Origin: Pseudomonas paralcaligenes
Lineage (GTDB): Bacteria > Pseudomonadota > Gammaproteobacteria > Pseudomonadales > Pseudomonadaceae
Assembly: GCF_019655855.1 (NCBI RefSeq)
Contig: NZ_BPFX01000014.1
Coordinates: 62,001-126,000, forward strand
DNA: 64,000 nucleotides
Reading direction: 5' to 3'
Under the pieces are notes generated by a model. The model was not told the origin of the DNA. It searched no databases and saw nothing but the letters and a program-made list of their open reading frames with translations. Below are positions 44,729 to 51,127 of this stretch, one piece after another. A program made the translations under genes and the position numbers. Within the stretch, counting starts at the first letter, position 1. Every line of letters starts with the position of its first letter.

Positions 44729-45043
44729 TCACTTGTGCGTCATCAGGTAGTCGTTCATGCGCTCGACCGATCTGGCCAAAGGGCCGATCTGATTTCCTAA
44801 TCCTTCCAGGCGAGCGTTCATCGCCTTGATATCTCCGGCCAGCTCGGAGAGTTGCTGCCCATCCGGGAGGTGATCCATTCGCTGCTCGAGCACCAGGATG
44901 CGGTTGTCTTGGTCGGCCAGCCTGCGGACCAACTGCTCGGCCTCGGCCTTCGAGCTGGCTCGCCGGGCGGCCAGCAGGGAATACAGGCCTACCAGGGCGG
45001 TGAAGGCGAACTGGCCAGCCTTCAGGGCGGAGTCGAAATCCAT
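44729..45043 (-). CDS. Mu gp25-like protein (DUF2730)
   Basis: A 104-aa protein with an N-terminal hydrophobic helix (AFTALVGLYSLLAARR) and a coiled coil (AEQLVRRLADQDNRILVLEQ), the DUF2730 layout. The start overlaps the preceding stop (TGATG at 45041-45045). The role in Mu is not established; it may be membrane associated at lysis or packaging. Confidence 0.78.
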   Translation of the reverse strand: MDFDSALKAGQFAFTALVGLYSLLAARRASSKAEAEQLVRRLADQDNRILVLEQRMDHLPDGQQLSELAGDIKAMNARLEGLGNQIGPLARSVERMNDYLMTHK

Positions 45044-45210
45044 CAAGGCGCCCACCCAATGCTGATGTGGCTGAATAACCAGATCAGGCCCTCGATCAGG
45101 ACCCAGCCCAGCAGGGCGAGCGCGGTAACGAGGCCGACGAGCTGACGGCCGGATGGGTAGATGAAGCCGCGCTGATGGCGGCGGCCCTTGAGCCCTTGTG
45201 GTCGCTTCAT
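45043..45210 (-). CDS. Small single-helix membrane protein in lysis block
   Basis: A 55-aa protein with a basic N-terminus (MKRPQGLKGRRHQRGFIYPS) and one long hydrophobic helix (LVGLVTALALLGWVLIEGLI). It starts on the stop of the Rz1-like gene (ATGA). Could be an accessory holin or antiholin, but this is positional inference. Confidence 0.6.
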   Translation of the reverse strand: MKRPQGLKGRRHQRGFIYPSGRQLVGLVTALALLGWVLIEGLIWLFSHISIGWAP

Positions 45211-45467
45211 CAGCGTTTCTCCTGCAGGTAATTCACCAGGTCGACGAGGCGGCCAGCGCACTCGCCGTATTGGTCGTAAAGCTCCTTCAGCGCCACCACG
45301 GCGGCATCTGCGCTGTTGTCCGTTGGCTCAACGGGCGTCGGGCACTGTCGCGCGTATTCCGCTGGCAGCGGCCTCGGCGGCTCGACGGTGCGCGTCGGCG
45401 AGCTGCTGCATGACGCCAACATCAAACACGCAGCCAGCGCGCTGAGGCGCGGTAGTGGCGAGCGCAT
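45210..45467 (-). CDS. Outer-membrane spanin (Rz1-like lipoprotein)
   Basis: An 85-aa lipoprotein with signal LSALAACLMLASC (lipobox LASC) and a Pro-rich region (TVEPPRPLPAEYARQCPTPV). The ATG at 45465-45467 follows AAGGAG. Its first 140 bp lie in another frame within the Rz-like gene, the classic embedded Rz/Rz1 arrangement. It works with the inner-membrane spanin to fuse the membranes at lysis. Confidence 0.85.
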   Translation of the reverse strand: MRSPLPRLSALAACLMLASCSSSPTRTVEPPRPLPAEYARQCPTPVEPTDNSADAAVVALKELYDQYGECAGRLVDLVNYLQEKR

Positions 45468-45750
45468 GACGGATCTCCTTCGTGGTCTGTGCGTCCGCCA
45501 TGCGGCGGGCGCTAATGGTCTTGCCCAGCTGCTGGCTGGCGGCGTTCGCGTCGGCAATCAGGCCCCTGGTGCTGTCGATCACGCCTTCCAGGGCATCGAG
45601 CTGGGCCTGCTGGCATTGGTTTGCCGCGGCGGCGGTGCCCTCGGCATACCCAAGGTCGTAGGCCGTGCTGGAGCCCAGCAGCCAGCTCAGGGCCGAGGAG
45701 CCGACCAGCGCCAGCAGGGTGAACACGGCAATGGCGATCCGCTGCATCAT
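45328..45750 (-). CDS. Inner-membrane spanin (Rz-like)
   Basis: A 140-aa protein with an N-terminal signal anchor (MMQRIAIAVFTLLALVGSSA) and a helical periplasmic part (LDALEGVIDSTRGLIADANA). Its last 140 bp overlap the Rz1-like lipoprotein gene in another frame. Follows the transglycosylase gene by 9 bp, forming a holin-enzyme-Rz-Rz1 lysis cassette. Confidence 0.82.
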   Translation of the reverse strand: MMQRIAIAVFTLLALVGSSALSWLLGSSTAYDLGYAEGTAAAANQCQQAQLDALEGVIDSTRGLIADANAASQQLGKTISARRMADAQTTKEIRHALATTAPQRAGCVFDVGVMQQLADAHRRAAEAAASGIRATVPDAR

Positions 45751-45759
45751 CGCCGCCCC

Positions 45760-46593
45760 TTACGCCTGAACCGGCGCGGCCGGGTCGGCAGCGGCTCGCG
45801 GGGCGCCGGCGATGCGTACAGCTCGCCGGCAGCTAGCCAGTTCCGGGAACATGCGGCAGGTGATGCGCCAGCGGTGAGCGCTGTCAGCAAGCACAGGAGC
45901 GGGAGTTTCATGGCGGCTATACCTCTCGGCACACACGCCCCGACCCCAGCCTGCGGCCGCATAGAGCGGCTCCCAGCGCTGCAGGATGGCGCGCGGGTAA
46001 TGGCGGTTCTCGCGGAAGTTGGCGGCCGAGCGGCCAGCGTTGTGCCGCTCGACGGAATCGAACCAGGCCAGCTTGTCGGCGCCTTTAGCCGAGGCCAGCT
46101 TGCGGTCACGATTCACCCAGCCCTGGCCGCCGTTGTAGGCAGAGAGGACAAACGCCCAGCGATGGCAGTCGCTGGTGGCCTGGTTCCGTTCGTAAAGCCA
46201 GCGGTCGTACATGACCATCGCGCGCAACGCCCAGCCCGGGTTGTACGGCTGCGGCTCCGGGCCGAGGCTGGCCGGGTAGATCTCGGACATCCAGTCGGCT
46301 GTGGTCGGCATGAACTGCGCCAAGCCCTGGGCGCCGGCTGGCGAGTGCGCGGTGGTGCTCCACCTGCTTTCCTGGTGAACCTGCGCGGCCATCGTCGCGA
46401 TCGGCGCACCCAGGCCCCACTCAGCGTGCGCGGCTCGAACCAGGACGCGGCGATGCTGCTCGGCGGCGAAGGGAATGCCTTCGGCAGAAGCGGGCTGGCA
46501 CCCGAAGAACAGGGCGAGGACCAGCGCGATGAACAACCACCCCAGGCAGGTGCCAGCCACGGCGCTGATGGCAATCCAAACTACGGCGCGCAC
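45760..46593 (-). CDS. Phage lytic transglycosylase (SLT-type endolysin)
   Basis: A 277-aa protein with an N-terminal hydrophobic signal (VVWIAISAVAGTCLGWLFIA). The lysozyme-like domain has the catalytic Glu in MAAQVHQESRWSTTAHSPAG, followed by AQGLAQFMPTTADWMSEIYP, typical of SLT/GEWL enzymes, and YNPGWALRAMVMYDRWLYER. It cleaves peptidoglycan at lysis. The start is a GTG at 46591-46593, two bases after the holin stop; the open frame upstream is the holin shadow. Confidence 0.82.
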   Translation of the reverse strand: MRAVVWIAISAVAGTCLGWLFIALVLALFFGCQPASAEGIPFAAEQHRRVLVRAAHAEWGLGAPIATMAAQVHQESRWSTTAHSPAGAQGLAQFMPTTADWMSEIYPASLGPEPQPYNPGWALRAMVMYDRWLYERNQATSDCHRWAFVLSAYNGGQGWVNRDRKLASAKGADKLAWFDSVERHNAGRSAANFRENRHYPRAILQRWEPLYAAAGWGRGVCAERYSRHETPAPVLADSAHRWRITCRMFPELASCRRAVRIAGAPRAAADPAAPVQA

Positions 46594-46595
46594 GG

Positions 46596-46889
46596 CTACA
46601 GACCAAGGGTCAGGCCGAGGATGCACGCCAGCGTGATCAACGCGCGGCGCACCCAGGCTCCGATCACCTGAGGGCCGTCGAGGCACTCATGCGGCCGGGC
46701 GCAGGGGAACAGGTTGCGGTCGATCCAGTAGGCGACCACGGCGCCGAGGGTGACCAGGCCGGTTTTATAGAGCACCACCTGCAGCTGCTCGGGGCGAATC
46801 GCCGCGAGGGCCAGCAGCAGGCAAAGCGTGATGATCGTCATCACCGTCATGCGCGGGGCGCGCAGGCGGCGGGAGGGGGAGCGAGGCAT
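46596..46889 (-). CDS. Putative holin
   Basis: A 97-aa protein with a basic N-terminus (MPRSPSRRLRAPRMTVM) and three hydrophobic segments (IITLCLLLALAAIRPEQL; LVTLGAVVAYWIDRNLFP; ALITLACILGLTLGL). This matches the putative holin family that precedes the endolysin in B3-type phages. ATG 46887-46889 follows GGAGAG. It is the first gene after the late motif at 46986-47007. Confidence 0.8.
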   Translation of the reverse strand: MPRSPSRRLRAPRMTVMTIITLCLLLALAAIRPEQLQVVLYKTGLVTLGAVVAYWIDRNLFPCARPHECLDGPQVIGAWVRRALITLACILGLTLGL

Positions 46890-46985
46890 GGGACTCTCCG
46901 CGTGGGTGGCCATCCATGGCCTGTGGCTGTTCGTATCCCGTTCCAACGGGATGCACAGCCATGATCAACACGCGCGCGCGGAAAG

Positions 46986-47007
46986 TATTTTTGGGCACCG
47001 AAAAATC
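46986..47007 (-). promoter_or_regulatory. Late-promoter-like motif before lysis operon (copy 3)
   Basis: TATTTTTGGG then CACCGAAAAATC, matching 18 of 22 positions of the two identical copies at 31353 and 38799; the T-run, GG, CGAAAAATC core are kept. On the minus strand it is followed by CCGCGCGCGCG, as with the others by GC-rich DNA. It lies about 97 bp before the holin and directly after a terminator, the place of Mu Plys. Confidence 0.6.
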
Positions 47008-47009
47008 AG

Positions 47010-47029
47010 AAGGCGCCCGGAGGCGCCTT
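47010..47029 (-). terminator. Terminator after the zinc-finger gene
   Basis: Perfect 8-bp stem AAGGCGCC / GGCGCCTT with a CGGA loop, 4 bp after the stop of the zinc-finger gene. On the minus strand TTCTGATTTTT follows. It separates the repressor operon from the lysis operon. Confidence 0.8.
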
Positions 47030-47033
47030 TGTT

Positions 47034-47444
47034 CTAAATCTGACCTCCATAGTGAGCACCACATCCTGGGCAGCTCATTTTCCCTGCGAATTGGTAGTCC
47101 GCCGGAACAGTTCTGAGCCTTACCTTTCGCTGGTGTATATCCCAGCAGCCAGTGCAGTAATGGCCTGTTTCTCCCAAAAAGGCATATGCCTCTATATCAG
47201 TAATCGAGGGCCTATCCTGATCCTTGCTCTGAATCTGTTGCTGTAGAGCCAGCAGCTGCTCCTGGGCAGTCGCCAACTTGATCTTGAGATCCACTGACTC
47301 CAACTTCGCATCAGCCAGCGCCATTTGCAGGTCTGCAAGTAGCATCCTGAACTCAACATCCTCGACTTTTTTCGATAACTCCCTGAGCTTGGATGAAGCA
47401 TCAAGGGCCTGCTGAAGCAACGCAACTATATCCACTGGGGTCAC
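47034..47444 (-). CDS. Coiled-coil/zinc-ribbon protein in repressor operon
   Basis: A 136-aa protein (starting GTG at 47442-47444, or a second GTG at 47433-47435 with better spacing to AAGG). An N-terminal helix and long coiled coil (LADAKLESVDLKIKLATAQE) lead to a C-terminal Cys-rich domain: HYCTGCW and KMSCPGCGAHYG, a likely CxxC-CxxC zinc ribbon. AT-richer than neighbours. It lies downstream of the repressor with its own terminator, so it is probably expressed from the prophage. A cargo (moron) gene is likely. Confidence 0.65.
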   Translation of the reverse strand: MTPVDIVALLQQALDASSKLRELSKKVEDVEFRMLLADLQMALADAKLESVDLKIKLATAQEQLLALQQQIQSKDQDRPSITDIEAYAFLGETGHYCTGCWDIHQRKVRLRTVPADYQFAGKMSCPGCGAHYGGQI

Positions 47445-47447
47445 CCT

Positions 47448-47975
47448 TCAGTGTTCCATGATCGCCTTGTACCGACGCATGTACTCCTCGTAACCCAGCC
47501 CTGGCGTACTCTGCAGCTCCTGCAACTGCTGTTCTTGGGAACGTGCTGGCTGGGACTGGGTCTGAGGCGCGACTGCAGTTGAGGCATTCGTTGCAGGTAA
47601 CACCATCAACCGATGTCGATCCGCCTGAGACAGGTCAATGTTCTGCAACTGCAAAATCCGCAGGAATGTACCGTCTGGTGTAAATACCAGCCCTGCCTCT
47701 CTAATACTCGTATTACCTGAGAATCCATTGGCACGAATGAAACGCCAATAGCTGACGCTGTTGCCACTAGGAGCTAACACCGTCTGTACCGGTGGTGCGC
47801 CCAACAGGGTGCGCGCCTGATCGAATGATGTTCGTCCAGGTTCGAGTTTAACTAGGTTATGAGAGTTGAAGTTCCGGCCACTGGAGGCACAAGCGGTCAA
47901 ACTAGCAACCAGAGCCACCAACAAGAGTCGTTTCATACTACTTGTCATCCCATGTCCATTACGCTGTGTCGTCAT
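47448..47975 (-). CDS. Prophage-encoded lipoprotein in repressor operon
   Basis: A protein of up to 175 aa whose likely mature start is after LLLVALVASLTAC (lipobox LTAC). The ATG at 47973-47975 overlaps the repressor stop (ATGA); ATGs at 47948 and 47936 would give a more normal short signal peptide. A conserved-looking core (HNLVKLEPGRTSFDQARTLL) resembles the SmpA/OmlA-type fold. Coupled to the repressor, it should be made in the lysogen. Envelope cargo such as a superinfection-exclusion protein is a plausible role, not shown. Confidence 0.7.
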   Translation of the reverse strand: MTTQRNGHGMTSSMKRLLLVALVASLTACASSGRNFNSHNLVKLEPGRTSFDQARTLLGAPPVQTVLAPSGNSVSYWRFIRANGFSGNTSIREAGLVFTPDGTFLRILQLQNIDLSQADRHRLMVLPATNASTAVAPQTQSQPARSQEQQLQELQSTPGLGYEEYMRRYKAIMEH

Positions 47976-48457
47976 TCGCCGTCTTGGCTGCTCTTCTTTG
48001 CACTGTCCCTGTGCGCCAAAGCACTCGCTGTTGCTTCCATCGCTCGTCGTCCCTCTTCGTCAGAGCCACGGTAGTTGGCCAGTAGGTGCTGCTCTCGCCG
48101 AGTCAGTTTAGGCGTGCTGGGTACTTGTCCTGCAGTGACCGCCTGATCGATCAAGGGAGGCCCATCGTCACCGCGTTCATCTGTGACCAAGGTAGAGGCT
48201 TCGGTCAAATTCGCCGACGTCGGCGAATTTGACCGCTGACCAGTCAGTACGTACAGCACATCCACTCCGGCTACCGCAATGGCCGCCAGATACCCCGCAT
48301 CAGGCATTCGCTTGCCCTTCTCATAAAGGGATTGCGATTGACGTGTCGCGCCAGCAACGCCAGCCCTATCCGCTATTGCCGCAAATTCGGTCTGCGAAAG
48401 CCCAGTGCGCTCTCGCTCCTGACGCAAGCGCGCGCCTATGGATTCAAATAGTTCCAT
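47972..48457 (-). CDS. Phage repressor, XRE-type HTH
   Basis: A 161-aa regulator with an N-terminal Cro/CI-type HTH (IGARLRQERERTGLSQTEFA, SQSLYEKGKRMPDAGYLAAI), a linker and a C-terminal part (LTRREQHLLANYRGSDEEGR). The linker DNA contains a 34-bp perfect palindrome (48202-48235). No LexA-type Ser/Lys protease is visible, so it is not a self-cleaving CI. ATG 48455-48457 lies inside one operator. It should maintain lysogeny by blocking the rightward early promoter. Confidence 0.82.
   Translation of the reverse strand: MELFESIGARLRQERERTGLSQTEFAAIADRAGVAGATRQSQSLYEKGKRMPDAGYLAAIAVAGVDVLYVLTGQRSNSPTSANLTEASTLVTDERGDDGPPLIDQAVTAGQVPSTPKLTRREQHLLANYRGSDEEGRRAMEATASALAHRDSAKKSSQDGE
48202..48235. 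repeat. Perfect 34-bp palindrome within the repressor gene
   Basis: The left arm CGGTCAAATTCGCCGAC (48202-48218) is followed without spacer by its exact reverse complement (48219-48235). It encodes the linker after the HTH (RSNSPTSANLT). A perfect palindrome of this length in coding DNA is unlikely by chance; it may be a protein-binding site or a transcript hairpin. Confidence 0.9.
48438..48457. promoter_or_regulatory. Putative repressor operator, start-codon copy
   Basis: ATGGATTCAAATAGTTCCAT: arms ATGGA and TCCAT at the same spacing as the neighbouring 20-bp palindrome (48472-48491), centres 34 bp apart. It covers the repressor's start codon, suggesting autoregulation. Confidence 0.6.
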
Positions 48458-48465
48458 TTTGAGCC

Positions 48466-48494
48466 TTGACTATGGAATCATTCGATTCCATCAT
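48466..48494 (+). promoter_or_regulatory. Rightward early promoter with embedded operator
   Basis: TTGACT (48466-48471) and CATCAT (48489-48494) are 17 bp apart, a plausible sigma-70 pair reading into the early genes. The spacer is the palindrome ATGGAATCATTCGATTCCAT (48472-48491; perfect 8-bp arms), the best operator in the window. Bound repressor would block RNA polymerase. Confidence 0.6.
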
Positions 48495-48544
48495 TCACCA
48501 CACACCACAGCGCTTAACCTCGCTTCGCCACGAAGGGAAACGCC

Positions 48545-49084
48545 ATGACTCCCAAACCAAACACGTACAGCCTACATATCGAATTCTCCAGCGATCGGCC
48601 TTTGGCCTTTGTCGTCGGCGCTTTCAAGGCCGTGCTCGACCACGTACGCCTGCGGTTCCCGACAGCCCGCATCAGCATCTCCCAGGTCGGTGCTGGCCAA
48701 GCCTTTGCCGAGCAGCTCGGGTTGGAAGCCTCGGCGCCATTCACCGCCCACTTTCCCAAAGGCTTTGAAGAGCAAATGGCCGAAACCGTCGAGCAGGAGC
48801 TTGCCGACTTTCGTCGCCGATCTCAGGAAGCCCAACAGCACACCCGTGAGGCTACGGCTCTGTTGAGTCTTCTTCATGGTCTGCTTGAGGCGGGCTGGAC
48901 GGTGACCCCCCCTCAATCACCTGCGGCCGCCAGCGAGGCTCCTCTAGCCCCTTCAACACCTGCTCGAACACCGACAGTTGATCCGGGTACTGCTCATGTA
49001 TCAGGGCAATCGCCTGCAGAGAGAGTTTCAGCTGCTCTACGTCAATTGCTCCAGCCTGGCGCAGGGTGTGGATCAGAGCGTTGA
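48545..49084 (+). CDS. First early gene, unknown regulator-like protein
   Basis: Up to 179 aa. Residues 1-125 look like a real domain (NTYSLHIEFSSDRPLAFVVG; EQMAETVEQELADFRRRSQE; LLSLLHGLLEAGWTVTPPQS). The last 55 residues are low-complexity Pro/Ser/Ala/Thr and overlap, antisense, a better-looking gene at 48852-49142. It is the first gene behind the early promoter. No family recognised; Ner-like function is possible by position only. Confidence 0.6.
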   Translation: MTPKPNTYSLHIEFSSDRPLAFVVGAFKAVLDHVRLRFPTARISISQVGAGQAFAEQLGLEASAPFTAHFPKGFEEQMAETVEQELADFRRRSQEAQQHTREATALLSLLHGLLEAGWTVTPPQSPAAASEAPLAPSTPARTPTVDPGTAHVSGQSPAERVSAALRQLLQPGAGCGSER

Positions 49085-49142
49085 CCACGCCGACAACTCC
49101 GAAATGCAGGTCCAGCAGATACCGCTCTTGATCTGACATCAC
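48852..49142 (-). CDS. Small antisense-oriented protein in early region
   Basis: A 96-aa protein starting MMSDQERYLLDLHFGVVGVV with alternating helix pattern (LKLSLQAIALIHEQYPDQLS, VFEQVLKGLEEPRW) and an acidic tail. It looks more protein-like than the C-terminus of the rightward gene it overlaps by 233 bp. Which of the two is translated there cannot be settled from sequence. Confidence 0.5.
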   Translation of the reverse strand: MMSDQERYLLDLHFGVVGVVNALIHTLRQAGAIDVEQLKLSLQAIALIHEQYPDQLSVFEQVLKGLEEPRWRPQVIEGGSPSSPPQADHEEDSTEP

Positions 49143-49187
49143 CCATCCCCCTTGGCAATTCGCCGCAATTTACCACAGAGGCACGCC

Positions 49188-49445
49188 ATGAAAGGCAAAC
49201 GATCCACCCCCAGCGCGGCCCCGCTGCCGTACCCGCAAACCACGGAAAGCGCCAACACCTGGTTCGTGCGCAATGGCGTCAACAAGAGCCAATGGGCAAG
49301 GGAAATGGGGTTCGACCGCATGGTGGTGGTTGACCTGCTGCGCGGCCGCCTCAAGGGGCTGCGCGGCGATGCGCACCACGCTGCCATCGCACTGGGACTC
49401 AAGGCCGCCCCTGAATCCTCCGCGCCCACCCGCCAGGTCGCCTGA
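49188..49445 (+). CDS. Small DNA-binding protein (BcepMu gp16 / Ner-like)
   Basis: An 85-aa protein starting MKGKRSTPSAAPLPYPQTTE. The segment NTWFVRNGVNKSQWAREMGF and MVVVDLLRGRLKGLRGDAHH reads as an HTH of the BcepMu gp16 type, small early regulators of transposable phages. ATG at 49188 follows an AGAGG site; an upstream TTG in frame is unlikely. It probably represses the repressor promoter in the lytic cycle, as Ner does. Confidence 0.65.
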   Translation: MKGKRSTPSAAPLPYPQTTESANTWFVRNGVNKSQWAREMGFDRMVVVDLLRGRLKGLRGDAHHAAIALGLKAAPESSAPTRQVA

Positions 49446-49463
49446 GGGCCATTGCCATGTCCA

Positions 49464-49715
49464 TCACTCGCGGCCCTGAGATTCGGTTTCACGGAAGGCT
49501 CGATCCATTCGCTCCCATTCTGCCGCCAGCCCCTGCATCGCCTGATGAGCCTGCTCGGCCAGGGGATGTTCACCCCAGGAAAACGTCCGCAGGTCCTGCA
49601 TCAATGCCTTGGTGTCCAGCCCCTGACGCGCCAGCTGCCGAACCAGCAGCGCCCATGCGTAAGTCGTGGCCGCCAGGCGCACCTGAAGCTCATCGGAATT
49701 CAGACGATCACGCAT
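49464..49715 (-). CDS. Leftward small gene within early region
   Basis: An 83-aa helical protein (MRDRLNSDELQVRLAATTYA; ALLVRQLARQGLDTKALMQD; RMDRAFRETESQGRE). It lies antisense in a gap between rightward early genes and its frame is the only protein-like one there. It is the second leftward gene in this block. Function unknown; may be expressed in the lysogen. Confidence 0.55.
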   Translation of the reverse strand: MRDRLNSDELQVRLAATTYAWALLVRQLARQGLDTKALMQDLRTFSWGEHPLAEQAHQAMQGLAAEWERMDRAFRETESQGRE

Positions 49716-49834
49716 AACCCACTCCGCTCATGAAAGACGGAGAACAGATTGGCCGACGGGTAATGGCGCTGCCAACGGTGAGAACCGGAATTTGTTTGGA
49801 CGCCACGCCGCAAGACCAACAGGAGCCACATCCA

Positions 49835-50323
49835 ATGACACGCCGCAATTGGAAACACTGGGTACCGCGCTCGCCAGCCGAAGCGATGGACGGCTGCGCA
49901 CAGCTCGCCCTGGAGCGGCGCAACCGCAGCATCGAGCGGCTGGCCTGCGACCACCTCGGCCAGAACAACGCGAGCACGCTTTACAAGTGGATGGGCAATG
50001 GCCGCCTGCCCTTGAGCCTGATCCTGCCGCTGGAGCATGCCTGTGGCCAGCCGTTGATCACCCGATACCTGGCCGCTGCCCACGGCCTGATGCTGGTGGC
50101 TGTCCCTTCCGGCCGCAAGGCCACTCCCTCTGACGTGCAGCAGCTGCAGCGCCTGCTCAACGACGCGGTCGGCGCCGTGCTGGCCTTCACCGACGGGCAG
50201 CACTCGGTACCCGAAACCCTGGACGCGATCCGCGCCGGCCTGGAGTCGCTGGCCTGGCACCACGGCAACGTCCAGCAGCACGACCGCCCACAACTCGACT
50301 TCGGAGGTCCTGACGATGAGTAA
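49835..50323 (+). CDS. Early regulator-like protein, CII-type position
   Basis: A 162-aa protein starting MTRRNWKHWVPRSPAEAMDG behind AGGAG. The N-terminal helix pattern (CAQLALERRNRSIERLACDH; NNASTLYKWMGNGRLPLSLI) reads as a HTH, consistent with a phage DNA-binding regulator. The C-terminal part has VQQLQRLLNDAVGAVLAFTD. The open frame to 49730 upstream overlaps the leftward gene and is not used. Ends overlapping the next gene by 8 bp. Confidence 0.65.
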   Translation: MTRRNWKHWVPRSPAEAMDGCAQLALERRNRSIERLACDHLGQNNASTLYKWMGNGRLPLSLILPLEHACGQPLITRYLAAAHGLMLVAVPSGRKATPSDVQQLQRLLNDAVGAVLAFTDGQHSVPETLDAIRAGLESLAWHHGNVQQHDRPQLDFGGPDDE

Positions 50324-50537
50324 GGCTCAGCAACTTGTTACCCAGCGCTTCGACTACGGCGTTCCGCGTAGCGCTGAATACCAGGCCGGATGCCTGTACA
50401 TCTTGCAGCGCAAGCTGGAGGACGGCGAAGCCATCTTCTGCCCATACGGAATTCCGAGTGCCCAGGCAGACGCCTGGTTCGCCGGGTGCGATGAAGGTCA
50501 CCGCATGTTCGCTGCCTATCTGGAGGCGCACGCATGA
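50316..50537 (+). CDS. Small early protein, unknown
   Basis: A 73-aa protein (MSKAQQLVTQRFDYGVPRSA; DEGHRMFAAYLEAHA) overlapping the previous gene by 8 bp and the next by 4 bp. Compact, Tyr/Cys-containing; no family recognised. Early-expressed small proteins of this kind are candidates for host-takeover or anti-defence roles. Confidence 0.6.
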   Translation: MSKAQQLVTQRFDYGVPRSAEYQAGCLYILQRKLEDGEAIFCPYGIPSAQADAWFAGCDEGHRMFAAYLEAHA

Positions 50538-50839
50538 CCATCAAACGCACCCATGACAGCGTCCGCCGCGCCCTGCGGCTGATGAAGGCCCTGCGCGGGC
50601 ATGCCCTGCGCGGCCTCTCCAACGCCGAGCTTGCGAAGGCGCTGGGCGAGAGCCCCGTCAACGTCACCCGCTACGTGGACACCCTGGTAGAGGAAGGCTG
50701 GGCCACGCGCCTGGAAGACGGCCGCATCACGCCGGGCATCGCCTTCCTGCAGTTCGCGATGGCCACCACCGAAGAACTCGACCGGGCAGGCGCACGCCTG
50801 ACCGAGATGCGCGCCCGCATCAGCACCAACCACCACTAG
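50534..50839 (+). CDS. Winged-helix (IclR/MarR-like) early regulator
   Basis: A 101-aa protein with a winged-helix core: SVRRALRLMKALRGHALRGL, SNAELAKALGESPVNVTRYV (recognition helix) and DTLVEEGWATRLEDGRITPG (wing). Start ATGA-overlaps the previous gene. It probably binds DNA to tune early transcription. The short C-terminal helix has no ligand domain. Confidence 0.7.
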   Translation: MTIKRTHDSVRRALRLMKALRGHALRGLSNAELAKALGESPVNVTRYVDTLVEEGWATRLEDGRITPGIAFLQFAMATTEELDRAGARLTEMRARISTNHH

Positions 50840-50848
50840 GAGCAACCG

Positions 50849-51127
50849 ATGGACTACCTGAAGTTGAGCAAAAAGCTGCTCGAACATGAGCCCGCACACA
50901 GCATCCCCTTCATCGAAGGCATGGCGGCCATCCTGCACAACCGCGTTGATCGCACCCCGGTGACCAGCCCCTATGCCGCCGGCACCGCGGAGGACGATGC
51001 CTTCTTCGCAGGCCGCATGCGCGCCCACAACGAGTTCCGCAACCTGCTGGAGGAGTGCAACGGGGATCACGACGCCGCCGTCGACCGTCTGCGTGCCCTT
51101 GCCGGTACTGCTCAGGAGGTGGCGTGA
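50849..51127 (+). CDS. Early protein, unknown
   Basis: A 92-aa protein (MDYLKLSKKLLEHEPAHSIP; NEFRNLLEECNGDHDAAVDR) ending on the next gene's start (TGATG). Mostly helical, no recognised motif. Lies between a winged-helix regulator and the DUF3102 protein. Confidence 0.6.
   Translation: MDYLKLSKKLLEHEPAHSIPFIEGMAAILHNRVDRTPVTSPYAAGTAEDDAFFAGRMRAHNEFRNLLEECNGDHDAAVDRLRALAGTAQEVA

Noticed and set aside
47972..48457. LexA/CI-type self-cleaving repressor
   Set aside because: No Ala/Cys-Gly cleavage site or Ser/Lys dyad is visible in the C-terminal part.
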